A stretch of 64,000 bases of DNA from Mya arenaria (lineage: Eukaryota; Mollusca; Bivalvia; Myida; Myidae). This document shows, in pieces, positions 13,023 to 48,002 of this stretch (within the stretch, counting starts at the first letter, position 1; every line of letters begins with the position of its first letter). The stretch covers positions 21,073,639-21,137,638 of the forward strand of contig NC_069135.1 of assembly GCF_026914265.1 (NCBI RefSeq), given 5' to 3'. The position numbers and the translations under genes were made by a program. The notes beneath the pieces were generated by a model. It made no database searches. It was not told the origin of the DNA and worked only from the letters and a program-made list of their open reading frames with translations.

Positions 13023-16000
13023 GTAGTGTTCACTGGTGAGGAGTGTATACTGGTGAGGAGTGTTCACTGGTGAGGAGTGTATACTGGTGAGGAGTGGTCA
13101 CTGGTGGAGTGTATACTGGTGAGGAGTGGTCACTGGTGAGTAGTGTATACTGGCGAGGAGTGGTCACTGGTGGAGTATATACTGGTGAGGAGTGTATACT
13201 GGTGAGGAGTGTAAACTGGTGAGGAGTGGTCATTGGTGAGTAGTGTTCACTGGTGAGCAGTGTTCACTGGTGAGGAGTGTTCACTGGTGAGTAGTGTTCA
13301 CTGGTGAGTATTGTTCACTCGTGAGGAGTGGTCACTGGTGAACAGTATTCACTGGTGAGGAGTGGTCACTGGTGGAGTGTATACTGGTGAGGAGTGGTCA
13401 CTGGTGAGGAGTGTATACTGGTGAGGAGTGGTCACTGGTGGAGTGTATACTGGTGAGGAGTGGTCACTGGTGGAGTGTATACTGGTGAGGAGTGTTCACC
13501 GGTGGAGTGTATATTGTTGAGGAGTGGTCACTGGTGAGGAGTGGTCACTGGTGGAGTGTATATTGTTGAGGAGTGGTCACTGGTGAGGAGTGTATATTGT
13601 TGAGTAGTGGTCACTGGTGAGGAGTGGTCACTGGTGGAGTGTATATTGTTGAGGAGTGGTCACTGGTGAGGAGTGGTCACTGGTGGAGTGTATATTGTTG
13701 AGGAGTGGTCACTGGTGAGGAGTGGTCACTGGTGAAGTGTATATTGTTGAGGAGTGGTCACTGGTAAGGAGTGGTCACTGGTGGAGTGTATATTGTTGAG
13801 GAGTGTTCACTGGTGAGGAGTGTTCACTGTTAAAGAGTGGTCACTGTTAAGGAGTGGTTACTGGTGAAGAGTTGTCACTGGTGAGGAGTGTATACTGGTG
13901 AGTAGTGTTCACTGGTGAGGAGTGTTCACTGGTGAGGAGTGGTAACTGGTGAGGAGTGGGCACTATTAAGGAGTGTTCACTAATGAGGAGTGTTCACAGA
14001 TGAGGAGTGTTCACTGGTGAGGAGTGTTTACTGGTGAAAAGTGTGCACTGGTGATGAGTGTTCACTGGTGAGGAGTGGGCACTGGTGAGGAGTGGTCACT
14101 GGTGAGGATGTATACTGGTGAGGAGTGGTCACTTGTGAGGAGTGTTCACTGTTAAGGAGTCATCACTGGTGAGGAGTGGGAACTGTTAAGGAGTGTTCAC
14201 TGGTGAGCAGTATTCACTGGTGAGTAGTGTTCACTGTTAAGGAGTAATCACTACAGAGGAGTGGTCACTGGTGAGGAGTGGGCACTGGTGAGGAGTGCAT
14301 ACTGGTGAGGAGTGCATACTGGTGATGAGTGGTCACTGGTGAGGAGTGTTCACTGGTTAGCAGTGTTCACTGGTGAGCAGTGTTCACTGGTGAGGAGTGG
14401 TCACTGGTGAGTAGTGTTCACTGGTGAGTAGTGTTCACTGGTGGGTATTGTTCACTGGTGAGGAATGGTCACTGGTGGAGTGTAAACTGGTGAGGAGTGG
14501 TCACTGGTGGAGTGTATACTGGTGAGGAGTGGTCACTGGTGAGTAGTGTATACTGGTGAGGAGTGGTCACTGGTGGAGTGTATACTGGTGAGGAGTGGTC
14601 ACTGGTGGAGTGTATACTGGTGAGGAGTGTTCACCGGTGGAGTGTATATTGTTGAGGAGTGGTCACTGGTGGAGTGTATATTGTTCATGAGTGGTCACTG
14701 GTGAGGAGTGGTCACTGGTGGAGTGTATATTGTTGAGGAGTGGTCACTGGTGAGGAGTGGTCACTGGTGGAGTGTATATTGTTGAGGAGTGGTCACTGGT
14801 GAGGAGTGTTCACTGTTAAGGAGGGGTCACTATTAAGGAGTGGTCACTGGTGAAGAGTGGTCACTGGTGAGGAGTGTATACTGGTGAGTAGTGTTCACTG
14901 GTGAGGAGTGTTCACTGGTGATGAGTGGTCACTGGTGAGGAGTGGGCACTATTAAGGAGTGTTCACTGTTGAGGAGTGTTCACAGATGAGGAGTGTTCAC
15001 TGGTGAAAAGTGAGCACTGGTGATGAGTGTTCACTGGTGATGAGTGGTCACTGGTGAGGAGTGGGCACTATTAAGGAGTGTTCACTGTTGAGGAGTGTTC
15101 ACAGATGAGGAGTGTTCACTGGTGAAAAGTGTGCACTGGTGATGAGTGTTCACTGGTGAGGAGTGGGCACTGGTGAGTAGTGTTCACTGGTGAGGAGTGT
15201 AAACTGGCGAGGAGTGTTCACTGCTAAGGAGTCATCACTGGTGAGGAGTGGGAACTGTAAAGGAGTGTTCACTGGTGAGCAGTATTCACTGGTGAGGAGT
15301 GGTCACTGGTGAGGAGTGTATACTGGTGAGGAGTGGTCTATGGTGAGGAGTGTTCACTGGTGAGGAGTTGGCACTGGTGAGGAGTGGTCACTGGTGAGGA
15401 GTGGGCACTGGGGAGGAGTGTTCACTGGGGACTAGTGTTAACTGGTGAGGAGTGTATACTGGTGAGGAGTGGTCACTGGTGAGGAGTGTGCACTGGTGAG
15501 TAGTGGTCACTGGTGAGGAGTGTATACTGGTGAGGAGTGTTCAGTGGGGTAGTTGTGTTCACTGGTGAGGAGTGGGCACTGGTGAGGAGTGTTCACTGGT
15601 GAGTAGTGTTCACTGGTGAGGAGTGGGCACTGGTGAGGAGTGGTCACTGGTGAGGAGTGTATACTGGTGAGTAGTGTTCACTGGTGAGGAGTGGTCACTG
15701 GTGAGGAGTGGTCACTGGTGAGGAGTGGGCACTATTAAGGAGTGTTCACTGTTGAGGAGTGTTCACTGGTGAGGAGTGTTCACTGGTGAAAAATGTGCAC
15801 TGGTCAGGAGTGGGCACTGGTGAGTAGTGTTCACTGTTGAGGAGTGTATACTGGTGAGGTGTGGTCACTTGTGAGGAGTGTTCACTGTTAAGGAGTCATC
15901 ACTGGTGATGAGTGGGAACTGTTAAGGAGTGTTCACTGGTGAACAGTATTCACTGGTGAGGAGTGTTCACTGGTGAGTAGTGTTCACTGTTAAGGAGTTA

Positions 16001-17361
16001 TCACTACTGAGGAGTGGTCACTGTTAAGGAGTGTTCACTGGTGAGGAGTGTTCACTGGTGAGGAGAGTTCACTGGTGAGGAGTGTTCACTGGTGAGGAGT
16101 GTTCACTGTTAAGGAGTGGTCACTAGTGAGGAGTGGGAACTGTTAAGGAGTGTTCACTGGTGAGGAGAGTTCACTGGTGAGTATTGTTCACTGGTGAGGA
16201 GTGTTCACTGTTAAGGAGTGGTCACTGGTGAGGAGTGGGAACTGTTAAGGAGTGTTCACTGGTGAGGAGTGTTCACTGATGAGGAATGTATACTGGTGAG
16301 GAGTGGTCACTGGTGAAGAGTAGGCACTGTTAAGGAGTGTTCACTGGTGAGGAGTGTTATCTGTTAAGGAGTGTTCACTGGTGAGGAGTGTTCACTGGTG
16401 AGGAGTGGTCACTGGTGGGTAGTGTTCACTTGTGAGGAGTGGTCGCTGGTGAGGAGTGGTCACTGGTAAGGAGTGTTCAGTGTTAAGGAGTGGTCACTGG
16501 TGAGTAGTTTTCACTTGTGAGGAGTGGTCACTGGTGAGTAGTGTGCACTGGTAGTAGTGTTCACTGGTGAGGAGTGTTCACTGGTGAGGAGTGGTCCCTT
16601 GTGAGAAGTAGTCACTGGTGAGGAGTGTTCACTTGTGGGTAGTGTTCACTGGTGAGAAGTGTTCACTGGTGAGGAGTGGTCACTTGTGAGGAGTGTTCAC
16701 TGGTGAGGAGTGTTCACTGGTGAGGAGTGGTCACTTGTGAGGAGTGTATACTGGTGAGAAGTGTACACTGGTCAGTAGTGTTTACTGATGAGTTGTTCAC
16801 TGGTGATAAGTGTTCACTGATGAGCAGTGTTTATTCGTGAGTAGTGTTCATTTGTGAGTTATGTTTACTAGTGACAATTATTCACTGAAACGTAGTGTTG
16901 ACTGATAAGTTGTGTTCACTGGTCAAAAGTGTATACTAATGAGTTGTTCACTGGTTAGCAGTTCACTGGTTAGCAGTGGTCACTGGTGAGTAGTGTTCAC
17001 TGGTGAGTAGTGTTCACTGGTGAGGAGTGGTCACTGGTGAGTAGTGGTCACTGGTGAGGAGTGGTCACTGGTGAGATTGTTCACTGGTGAGTAGTGGTCA
17101 CTGGTGAGTAGAGGTCACTGGTGAGTAGTGTTCACTGGTGAGTAGTGTTCACTGGTGAGGAGTGGTCACTGGTGAGTAGTGGTCACTGGTGAGGAGTGGT
17201 CACTGGTGAGATTGTTCACTGGTGAGTAGTGGTCACTGGTGAGTAGAGGTCACTGGTGAGTAGTGTTCACTGGTGAGTAGTGGTCACTGGTGAGGAGTGT
17301 TCCCTGGTGAGTAGTGTTCACTGGTGAGGAGTGTTCACTGGTGAGAAGTGTTCACTGGTAA
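13023..17361 (+). repeat. 4.3 kb minisatellite, 17-bp unit
   Basis: About 250 copies of a 17-bp unit, consensus ACTGGTGAGGAGTGTTC. Variants include GGTCACTGG, GTATACTGG and CTGTTAAGG, and 15-bp units that lack two bases (TGGTGGAGTG). Variant patterns recur at long range: the CACCGGTGGAGTGTATATTG variant appears near 13497 and 14634. A 136-bp block (eight units) is directly repeated at about 16979-17250, marked by GAGATTGTTC at 17072 and 17208. Reading frames within it are artefacts of the repeat. Confidence 0.95.
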
Positions 17362-20300
17362 GTGATCGTCTTACTTCACTTATTTAAAAAACAAAAAAAC
17401 AATGAGTAACTATTTTTAACTTTATTTGTTCAATTAGATAAGTATAATGCAATTTGACTCAAACCCTGCACTACATGAACAATAAATTACTAATGCAATA
17501 TCAAAAAAGATTAAGTAAAGATATACTATACACTGACACATTATATCATGCATATTAGGATACGGACATTACATGATATACAAAGTAAAATGATGTAACG
17601 GTAGGAACATTTAATTGATAACTCCATGTATTTGATAAATAACCCTTTTTCATTGGCAATATTGAGCACAAACACACTTCAAATTCAGCTATTATTTGTA
17701 AAGAGTAAGGAAATTCATGTCTGCTAAAATAAAAAGGTTACCTATTAGATTTTTTATTTACTATGTGAAAAGATGCTGAAAAAATTAATCGACACATAGA
17801 GGTCTAACCTTAATAAGCATAATGAAAAAAGTGTAATGCTGTTATATACCAAATAAAAATACAATTGAACATGGATTCATTACTTTCTTTTCATATCTGC
17901 TTAATTACCAAGGGCGGACTTAATCTGAGTTTATCAGCATATCAACCGTGATAGGCATCAAAATGTCTTCACTTGTGGAACAGCAGCTATTTTATGTACA
18001 AATAGCAGTTATTGCATGTACGAATAGCAACGTTTATAAGTATGTAAATAGTGAAGAAATATTGCCAATTCATAAGGTTTACTGTATAAGATAAGTGTTT
18101 CAATTTGACACAGGGCACTATTCACAAAACAGCTTAATTCATTTCTTAACTTAAGTTGATTCTTAAAATTTCAAAGTTGAATTTAAAGTAATGCATAACT
18201 GTTTATAACATAACACATGTGCATTCAATATGTCAATAGTACATTTACGAAATTAGAAAAGTTTTTATATCATAGATCCACAGAGAAACTTAAATCAGGA
18301 AAGTGACTTAAGTTAGGAAATGCCTTAACATGTTTTATAAATAGCAGACCAAGTTATTTAATGTTGTTAAGCCTTATTATGATGGTATGGAATCATGAAA
18401 TACGTACAATAATAGAAAAAGTGAATTCTTACTACAAATATACAATAAATTGCAAGAAAAGTTAATAACTGATACAGAATATATAGAAGCACTTTAATCA
18501 AATGGCAAGTCCAATCACAAGTAATCTTGAAACCAGTGAATTAATACAAGAATAAAATGTTAATGCAGTCTTAAAATAAAACAAGAGGGCCGTGGAGCCA
18601 AAGTCATCACTTGTGTTTTTCGTTTTTTGTCTTTAACTCGACAAATTCTTAATGTGCTTATTGTCCCTGGCGACATGTGTACCAATGTCCAAATGAATAT
18701 CTTCAACGTTTTCTGAGCTTGAATATTTATTGAGCTATATTCAATCTTGCTCGTCGTAATGTAATTACTCGTTGCCGCTGACACCAAGAATATCTTATAT
18801 TTCGAACAGCAGTTAGAAAATGAATGATTTTATATCTTCAACACTTAGTTGATAAGAATTGATTTTAATTATATATATTATAATAATAGTAATACAAATG
18901 TTGTTACTGTCACTTCATTTTAGCTTTCTTATAAAAGAAGTTGGAGAAGCAAGTTGCAGACTTCGTTGCTGCCTTACATAATACTTTGCAATTTATTGAA
19001 GTAAAAAACGGATACATGTTCTCATGTTTTAGTGTTCTCTTGAATGTCTCTTATTTCATGCAAGTATTTAACTTTTTAATCAAACAACTGAATGCAATTT
19101 TGGTGTTCATTTTTGCTCAGAGCTTCTTAAATTATCAGAATCATTTATGCAACCTGAACAGTGAAGACATGTGTGCAATAAAAAATTACAGGTAAAATAT
19201 AAACGATTCTATCGAAACAATAATTATGATTAATCCTTTCTTTGGACAGATATAACAACAATGTTACATAAAACTCTGAAACAACATGAATATCAAATAT
19301 GATGTTGTGTTTAATGCTTATACAAAATTTAGTATCACAACTGCTCCAATCACATGAAAAGTGTATTTTTCATTGCCTCCAAAAGATAACAAATTCACAA
19401 CAAATATATAATTTATTTATCATCTGGTAATGGTAAATATTCCTCAATTTTATCATAAAGTTCTATTGCGAAAAGTACCTATCATTAACTGTTGACACTT
19501 GCTCCCTCAAAGCTACGCCAAGTTCAGATATAAATAAGAAGATAAAATACAAGTTCCTTCATTTTCATTGCAAGTACAGAATAATGATTACACAAGAAGA
19601 CACTTGTTAAAAAGTTGTAAAACTTGGTTCAGTATTGTGTATTTTCACAATCATTCAAGCATACATTTATAAAATGATCAAAGAAAACCACTAAAATGAT
19701 TTAACTACGAGACAAAATGATCTATCAAAATGTTGATGTAAAAAAAGGTTGCTGAAACAACGGGCACTGATGCATCTGACACAATTATATCGGTAGTTGC
19801 ATAAAAACAGATCATGCTATTACATATAGTGCTAATTATAGAGATAAATGTAACATCATATACAAGGGATTTGGCACTACTGTAAATAACTTGAAATCTG
19901 TGAGGCCCTTTTTATATATATATTTTTTTTTTAATAACCTTTTTTTTCGGGAGGTTTAATACATGTTTTCGCAAAGCCATGATGATGTAAATAGCTCACA
20001 TATACACAATCTATTTTTGTAAATATTTCTAAGCAAAGTTTTAAATTTTTGAAGTGGTATGATCCAATATACATAAGCAAAAAAAACTTCACAAAATTTA
20101 AGCAATTTATAGTAGTAATAACATAGCATCAATGCATAAAAATAGTATAGTGTATATCGAGTATGTTGTTTCATACCAGAGGTCGAAATGTTCTGTTTAA
20201 AATGAAAATCCGTGGAAATAGTACCAGCAGGTACCAAAGGATATTAAATAAAGGTTTGGATACCTTCTGGTTAACCAAACCATATATCAATCACTACTGA

Positions 20301-22043
20301 TTACAATTCTAATACTGGTAAAGCATTGTTGGAAACTCCCGGTGCACTATTATGCTCAGCTTTATGGGAAACACGATATCATGAAGAATTGATCAGGTAG
20401 ATTCATTGGCCTATGGGACCTCTTCTGAATTTAAGCCAATGAAATTATGCTGTGGATTCTTTGTTTATTAGTGACATATGCCATGCATAACATCATGGTT
20501 AATCTTGAGGAGTTGAGCATTACTGATTTGTAACCTGCGATTTCATTGGAAGAAGAGTTTTCTACCTTACTTATGGATATTCATTGTCAATTTTCCGGCA
20601 GTACTACTTTAGTGTACCGGTAAACAGAATATTGTACCGGGATTTCCATCAACACTGTGATAGAAGCATCTCCCATTGTTATTTTGTTTTTTTTATTGAT
20701 TGTCAACTCAAGAAGAAGTAATAATTTACAAAATGTGTAAAAAAATGGAAACTTTACTCATATAAAAAGCTTCTTTTTCATATTGAAAAATGCTTTAGCA
20801 ATAAAAAAAAAAGATACAAACATTATTGTTAAACAACAAACAGGGACTTTACGAAGGTACTTTTTGTTTACAAAATTGTTCACAGCTAAAAATATAAGTT
20901 CGTCAAACTGTGTTTCCAACAAAGTAATATTTTAATCATTTATTTTCAATGGAAATTTAATGAATCATCACCTCTATATGAAACATGCTCTAAAGAGAAT
21001 ATATCCTTAACCAAAGATGTAAAAAACAAGCATGAGCATTTTTAATAAATTCTGAAGAGATGATACATAAAAGCCTTGGTCAAAAGTGTTTTTGCACTAT
21101 CATGATGGGCCTGTACTCACTAATGTCTTGAGTGAGAGTGTGAGACGAAAATGGTAAAAATGTTATATGTGTACAAATAATCAGTTCTTCAATCAAACAG
21201 AATTCTTTGTCTAATAATATATTATAGATATTTTGAAAAAATTAAGAATTCAGTTTTTTGAGCATGAGTCCCCAACTCAGACTCAAAACATTAGTGAATA
21301 CCATAACCCAGATAATTACAAGTATTTTGCATATAATCTATAAAGTCTTAGCCAGCCATATAAAAATCAACATTTTTTCACTTCTAAAGCAAACAGTGAG
21401 GGTCAATAAAACATTTTCTAAATTGAGATTATCAATGAATATTTCAGCTAATTGGGATTTTCATAATAAGTTTTCACACTTGAGAGAGCGTTGAACACCT
21501 TTCCATCTGGTGGGAAAATCATCTACAGTGTCTGTGTATGTGTACACTACAAAACGAAACAATACCTGAAAATAGAAAAAAAAGCATTCAAAAATACAAG
21601 TTTTTTAACAAAATTGATTGCATCACCTGTCGCTTTTGTCAATTCATGGGCCATTACTGTGGTGTAACAATGGCGATCAAACTTGTTATTAAACATAGTC
21701 AAGATATTATGGCAACCAGCATTCATGCTAAGTTTTGTTAAGATTGGAGAAGATTTGTCTAAGTTAGAGAATGGAAATGAAAGTGTAACCACCGACGATG
21801 ATGACATACAACATTTCAAGGGTATAACAAATACCTCATCGAGAGTAATGAATCTTTGCATCTATCCGTTTTGCAATTTTTAACAAACAAAGGTACCAAG
21901 TGACATTTTGTTTAGTGGTAAAAACGATAATTCAAGGGCTGAATGCAACTTGATGTAAATTCATATAAAAATAGGAGTTTAAAACGTCTAAGGCTGAGAG
22001 CATATTATTTGGCATGACAACAATGCCATTAATAATGTAAATG
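17362..22043. other. Intergenic AT-rich sequence
   Basis: No exon with recognisable protein similarity or a convincing donor/acceptor pair was found on either strand. Short reading frames (for example 18941-19195 and 21538-21741) show no domain, and I do not call them genes. At 18583-18620 the sequence starts ACAAGAGGGCC, resembling the CTCTTGTT end of the hairpin-headed elements read on the minus strand. It may be a truncated copy. Confidence 0.45.
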
Positions 22044-23009
22044 AAACAAGAGCTGTCACAGTATGTGACGAATGCCCCCGAATGTGACATTGTATTATGA
22101 ACAAGGCCAGTACATGAAAAGTTGATCTTGCCTTTACGTGTCAAATACATATGGGAAGTTATTTTAATTTGCCTCTGAACATAAAAAAATACCGCCCATA
22201 GTTGACAACCTACACTATTATGTCCTTATATTCAGCATTTCATTGTGAATAAACACCAAGTGTGACCTTGAACTTAGAGGTAGGGACATGGGTCTTGTAC
22301 GTGACATGTCGTCTTGGTATGTCAAACACATGTGGCAAGTTATTTTAAAATCTGTCCATACAAGAGAAAGTTACAGCTTGGATGCGACAAACTATACTCT
22401 GTGTCCTTATATGCAGCATTCCATTGTAAATAAACACCAAGTGTGACCTTGAACTTAGAGGTAGGGACATGGGTCTTGCACGTGACACGTCGTCTTGGTA
22501 TGTCAAATACATCTGGCAAGTCATTTTAAAATCTGTTAATACAAGAGAAAGTTACAGCCTGGACCCGACAACCTATACTCTATGTCCTTATATGCAGCAT
22601 TCCATTGTGAATAAACACTAAGTGTGACCTTGACCTTAGAGGTAGGGACACAGGTCTTGCACGTGACACGTCATCTTGGTATGTGGAACACATGTGGCAA
22701 GTCATTTTAAAATCTGTCCATACAAGGGAAAGTTACAGCCCGAACACGACAACCTATACTCTATGTCCTTATATGCAGCACTCCATTGTGAATTAACACT
22801 AAGTGTGACCTTGACCTTAGAGGCAGGGACAAGGGTCTTGCAAGGGACACGTCATCTTGGTACGTGGAACACATGTGGCAAGTTATTTTAAAATCTGCCC
22901 ATACAAGGGAAAGTTACAGTCCGGACACGAGTTATCAGACACACAGACGGACGGACGGACAGACAGACAGTGCGATTCTAATATGCCCACCTTCGGGGGG
23001 GCATAAAAA
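22044..23009 (-). mobile_element. Hairpin-headed non-autonomous element with a 181-bp tandem core
   Basis: Read on the minus strand it begins TTTTTATGCCCCCCCGAAGG, a hairpin closing on GGTGGGCATA with a CGAAG loop, and ends GTGACAGCTCTTGTTT. Next to the hairpin is a short ACGG/ACAG microsatellite (about 22935-22970). The core is four tandem copies of about 181 bp, marked by GTGACCTTGA at 22262, 22443, 22625 and 22806. A shorter relative is at 35005-35288. Helitron-like (HINE) assignment is inference. Confidence 0.68.
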
Positions 23010-23131
23010 TAAAAAAAAAGTATAAACATTACGTAAACTTCAAACTTTTCTTATTGAAAATCAGACACATTTCATGGAAGCAAAATAATACAGCAAAAGA
23101 TACCATAATATTGCCTCATCTTATCAGTGAA

Positions 23132-23376
23132 CTAAGGCCAAAATTATATATTGGTTCAGATACAGGAAGGCTTTTTTTAAAATATGTGTTCTAAGCCATA
23201 TTCCATATAAAGCTTTAAAGGTCCTAAACAACATATTAAAGCACAAACTTAAAAAAATATTTTTTCTTATTTTATATCTTTTTTTACAAACTGACTTTAA
23301 TATCAGTAGGGTCGGCACCTATTTCGTAGGTAGGGTCGGGTTACCAGAACCAAATATACTTCCTTTTTAGGCCTAA
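23132..23376. mobile_element. MITE-like element, AGGCC(T/A)AAAA family
   Basis: Inverted ends: CTAAGGCCAAAATTATATAT with GGTTC on the left, and GAACCAAATATACTTCC plus TTTTTAGGCCTAAG on the right. It contains GGTAGGGTCGG twice near the right end, exactly as in the related copy at 33117-33450. No ORF. Confidence 0.6.
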
Positions 23377-23822
23377 GAATATTACAATCGCTTTTTGGAA
23401 TCAATATTTCTCAGGAATAATAATATCTTCAAAAGTGATGTTACTTATATAAGTTCATTCACAGCTTATTTGATTTTGTAAGCCAAGATTTCCAAGTGAA
23501 ACTGTAACACTGATATAATATTGAACAGAAATTCTTGATGTAACGATATTTTGTTGTACACATGATGGTAGATGGTGTCTTTAAGTATGTTTAATTAAGC
23601 ATTAAACTGCCAGACCTTCAGCTTCTAAAACTGCTTTTGACTACAAAAGATAGCAGAATTAATTTCCTCTCAATTTGAATACTTACCGGTAGACAATTTT
23701 TGAGATCAAGTTTCCTATGAATTCATTTGAATAGTTTAAAAAAAATAATCTCCTAACAGCATTTAACTAATTCAAAACCACTTATGCAATGCAACTTACA
23801 TGGCGATAACTGGAGGCAGTTT

Positions 23823-43664
<19,842 letters not shown>

Positions 43665-44262
43665 TTTCAGCCTTGATTATCTGAAAAACATCAATAAATA
43701 AATACATCTACAGCATACGTTGTCTCAGTGACACTTGACTTAATTTTATATGAAGACTGGTTACATGGTATTTTAAATATTTGAACAAAATAACACTTCC
43801 TCACCCGCCATTTTCATTTGTCGTGATCAGGGGGATAGCTGAGTGGTAAGTGTATCCAATTCTTTATCAGAATAAATCAGGTTTAATACCCTAAAACTTA
43901 TTATTTAAAGAACACACCTTGAGGCTTGACATTTTTAACCAGCTATCATGAGTAATTCGAACCTCATAGCATGTTCATTATAGTCAGGGTACGAATCATT
44001 TTTAGGGCAATTCAAGAGCAAATGCAGGGAAGCATATGGAAGCTTAAATTAATCATAACTTAACTACCGGAAACTAAATAAGATATATTATCCTTCGACA
44101 ATCAACTCGATTGTCAAATTTAACCCCACCCACACACAATTTTATTACTCATATTTTTCCATCATAGAACAGGCAATTTGTAGTCCGAATTGATATAAGA
44201 TCTACATAATTTAATAAACAATAGCACAACATAAAAAAGTTGAGTTTTATAAGTGATTTTAC

Positions 44263-44335
44263 CTAAATTTAATTAAAATATTGTTCACTTCCCAGTTGAT
44301 CGGATTGTTGTGTGTAATGGCTGCTAGTGACGTCA
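44263..44335 (-). promoter_or_regulatory. Candidate Rap1 first (non-coding) exon and CRE site
   Basis: The palindrome TGACGTCA, a full cAMP response element, lies at 44328-44335. About 65 bases downstream on the minus strand, TTTAG followed by GTAAAATC (44262-44261) is a usable donor that could join the acceptor just upstream of the coding start (43681). The placement fits, but the transcription start is not visible from sequence. Confidence 0.35.
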
Positions 44336-44817
44336 GACCCAATTAAGTGTTACTATATTTGGAAATTGGCGAGCGCACCTGCTAAAGGCGTGCTTGAAGA
44401 AAGGTAAACCGGTTTAATTTAAAATAATAAAATCATACACAGTGATCTCCCTCACAACCCAATAGCTACTTTGAATACATATGAAAATTGTGCTACCCTA
44501 AAACGAATACCGGTGCATAAACACGTACATTTCACAGAAGTCATTGGGTAATCTTGAAGGCCTTGAGAACCACAATACATGAATATTTAAACTTTTGAAA
44601 TTTGAAATAAATTTAGCCATTTTTATTCAGCACGAAACATGGGGTCAAATAAAGTATTCCGGTCTGTCATTTAAAGGTCAATTAATTTCGCTGTATTCAA
44701 TTAGAATTAGATTGGTGCTATCCGAATATAGCTCACATGCTCATGCTTGAAGTTTCGTCGGTCGAATGGAAGCGAGCTTGCGTTGACTGAGTGTCATTCA
44801 GAGTTTGGGCTCATATA

Positions 44818-46647
<1,830 letters not shown>

Positions 46648-48002
46648 TAAGGCAAAAAGAAACACCTGTGTTTCCGGTAACCCGACCGAACTTATTTTTT
46701 CCTCGCCGACCGTAATCTTTTTTTAGGCATAAAAGTAAAAAAATAAAATATATCGTCGTTATTTTCGTTGTTTGTCTGTCTCTGTTTCCGGAGAATAAAC
46801 ATTCATTCCTGAGTATATATTACCGCGACGCTTTGTCAAGAGAGAAACAAAATGGCGGAGTTCGGCGATCCCTGTCAGATATCTTCAAATTGGCAAACGC
46901 ATGTTTGTGGTCAGAACACGTGGTTGATCACTGGAGACACGTTTTACTGTCTTCATAATGAAAATATTTTAAATATAGTTCGCGGTGTTATTTATCCATG
47001 TCCAAAATAGAACTTACTATTTTTACATAAGGCTTTGCGTATATCATGCAGGCTTCTTAGGATTAGGCGGTGCGAATTCATGCAGGCTAAACTGCGAGGG
47101 TCACATTTCATTAATCGTTACATTAATTTGTCCGCAGTTATCAATGGTTATTTATCTGCCTAATTTAAGTCCCATCAACTGAAATCCAAACAAAAACCTG
47201 CGGAAGTTATAACAACACATTTATAGGAATGTGTCGGCTGCAGATCAAACGGTACAGTTTGTGACGTCAGAGCACGAGCGGTAATAAGATCAAAGGCGCG
47301 TGGTTATGGTTTGTATTTAAATCGGTCGGTCGGATACCGTATGATACCATCTGATTGCCAGGATTTCGTCTAGGCTGGTAAGAAAATACCATACGATCGA
47401 AAAAATATAATAATCAATAATCGTCGTCTAGGAATCTTAAAAAAATGACCGAAATGTTTGAATTCACTACGAATATGAATGAAACTTTAATTGTTACGAG
47501 AATAATGATAAATGATAAATAATAAAATAAGATATGTAATATAAATCCACATCCGCGTTTACTTGTTCTATTATTAACCTACCTCCACATAAGAGAGCTA
47601 ACAGTTGACAAGCAAATCGGCGATTTTCTTCAAGCAAATTAACAAATTTAGTGGATAAATAACTGTTTCGCTAGAATATCATCATAGATTTGTAGAAATT
47701 GAAGTGCTGGATTTGTTCTCAAAATCGATCGCGTCGTATAAAGGAGTATTCTATACAAAATGAACACCAAATTTCATGTGCAAAATACGATAGTTGAAGG
47801 TTAAGGGAATGATTTCAGACTTTAAACAATGCTGTTTTTTTCTGACTTTTTGTTAATTATGGTAAGCTTAGATATGATATAATTGATTTGATGCAACAGG
47901 ATTTTGTATGAAATCGAAACTGTAAAAAAAAATCCCGACCGACCGACCCTATTTTTTTCCGCCATGTTACCGGAAACACAGGTATTTTTTTTTTGGCCTA
48001 AT
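46648..48002. mobile_element. 1.35 kb element with inverted CCTGTGTTTCCGGTAAC ends
   Basis: The left end reads TAAGGCAAAAAGAAACACC then TGTGTTTCCGGTAACCCGAC. The right end, on the minus strand, reads TTAGGCCAAAAAAAAAATACC then TGTGTTTCCGGTAAC. Both inner flanks carry CCCGACCGA-type motifs. The AGGCC-plus-A-run tip is shared with the smaller elements at 23132 and 33117. Inside, ATGGCGGAGTTCGG at 46852 opens a 52-residue frame to a stop at 47008-47010 in a good start context. I do not recognise it. Confidence 0.6.

Noticed and set aside
13030-13233. Minus-strand Thr/Pro-rich frame
   Set aside because: Translation of the 17-bp minisatellite (51-base triple unit); not a gene.
43831-43902. tRNA-like stretch with A-box (TAGCTGAGTGGTAAGTG) and B-box-like GGTTTAATACC
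   Set aside because: The acceptor-stem ends do not pair and the anticodon arm does not form well, so it is not a tRNA gene. At most a tRNA-derived SINE fragment in Rap1 5' UTR intron sequence.
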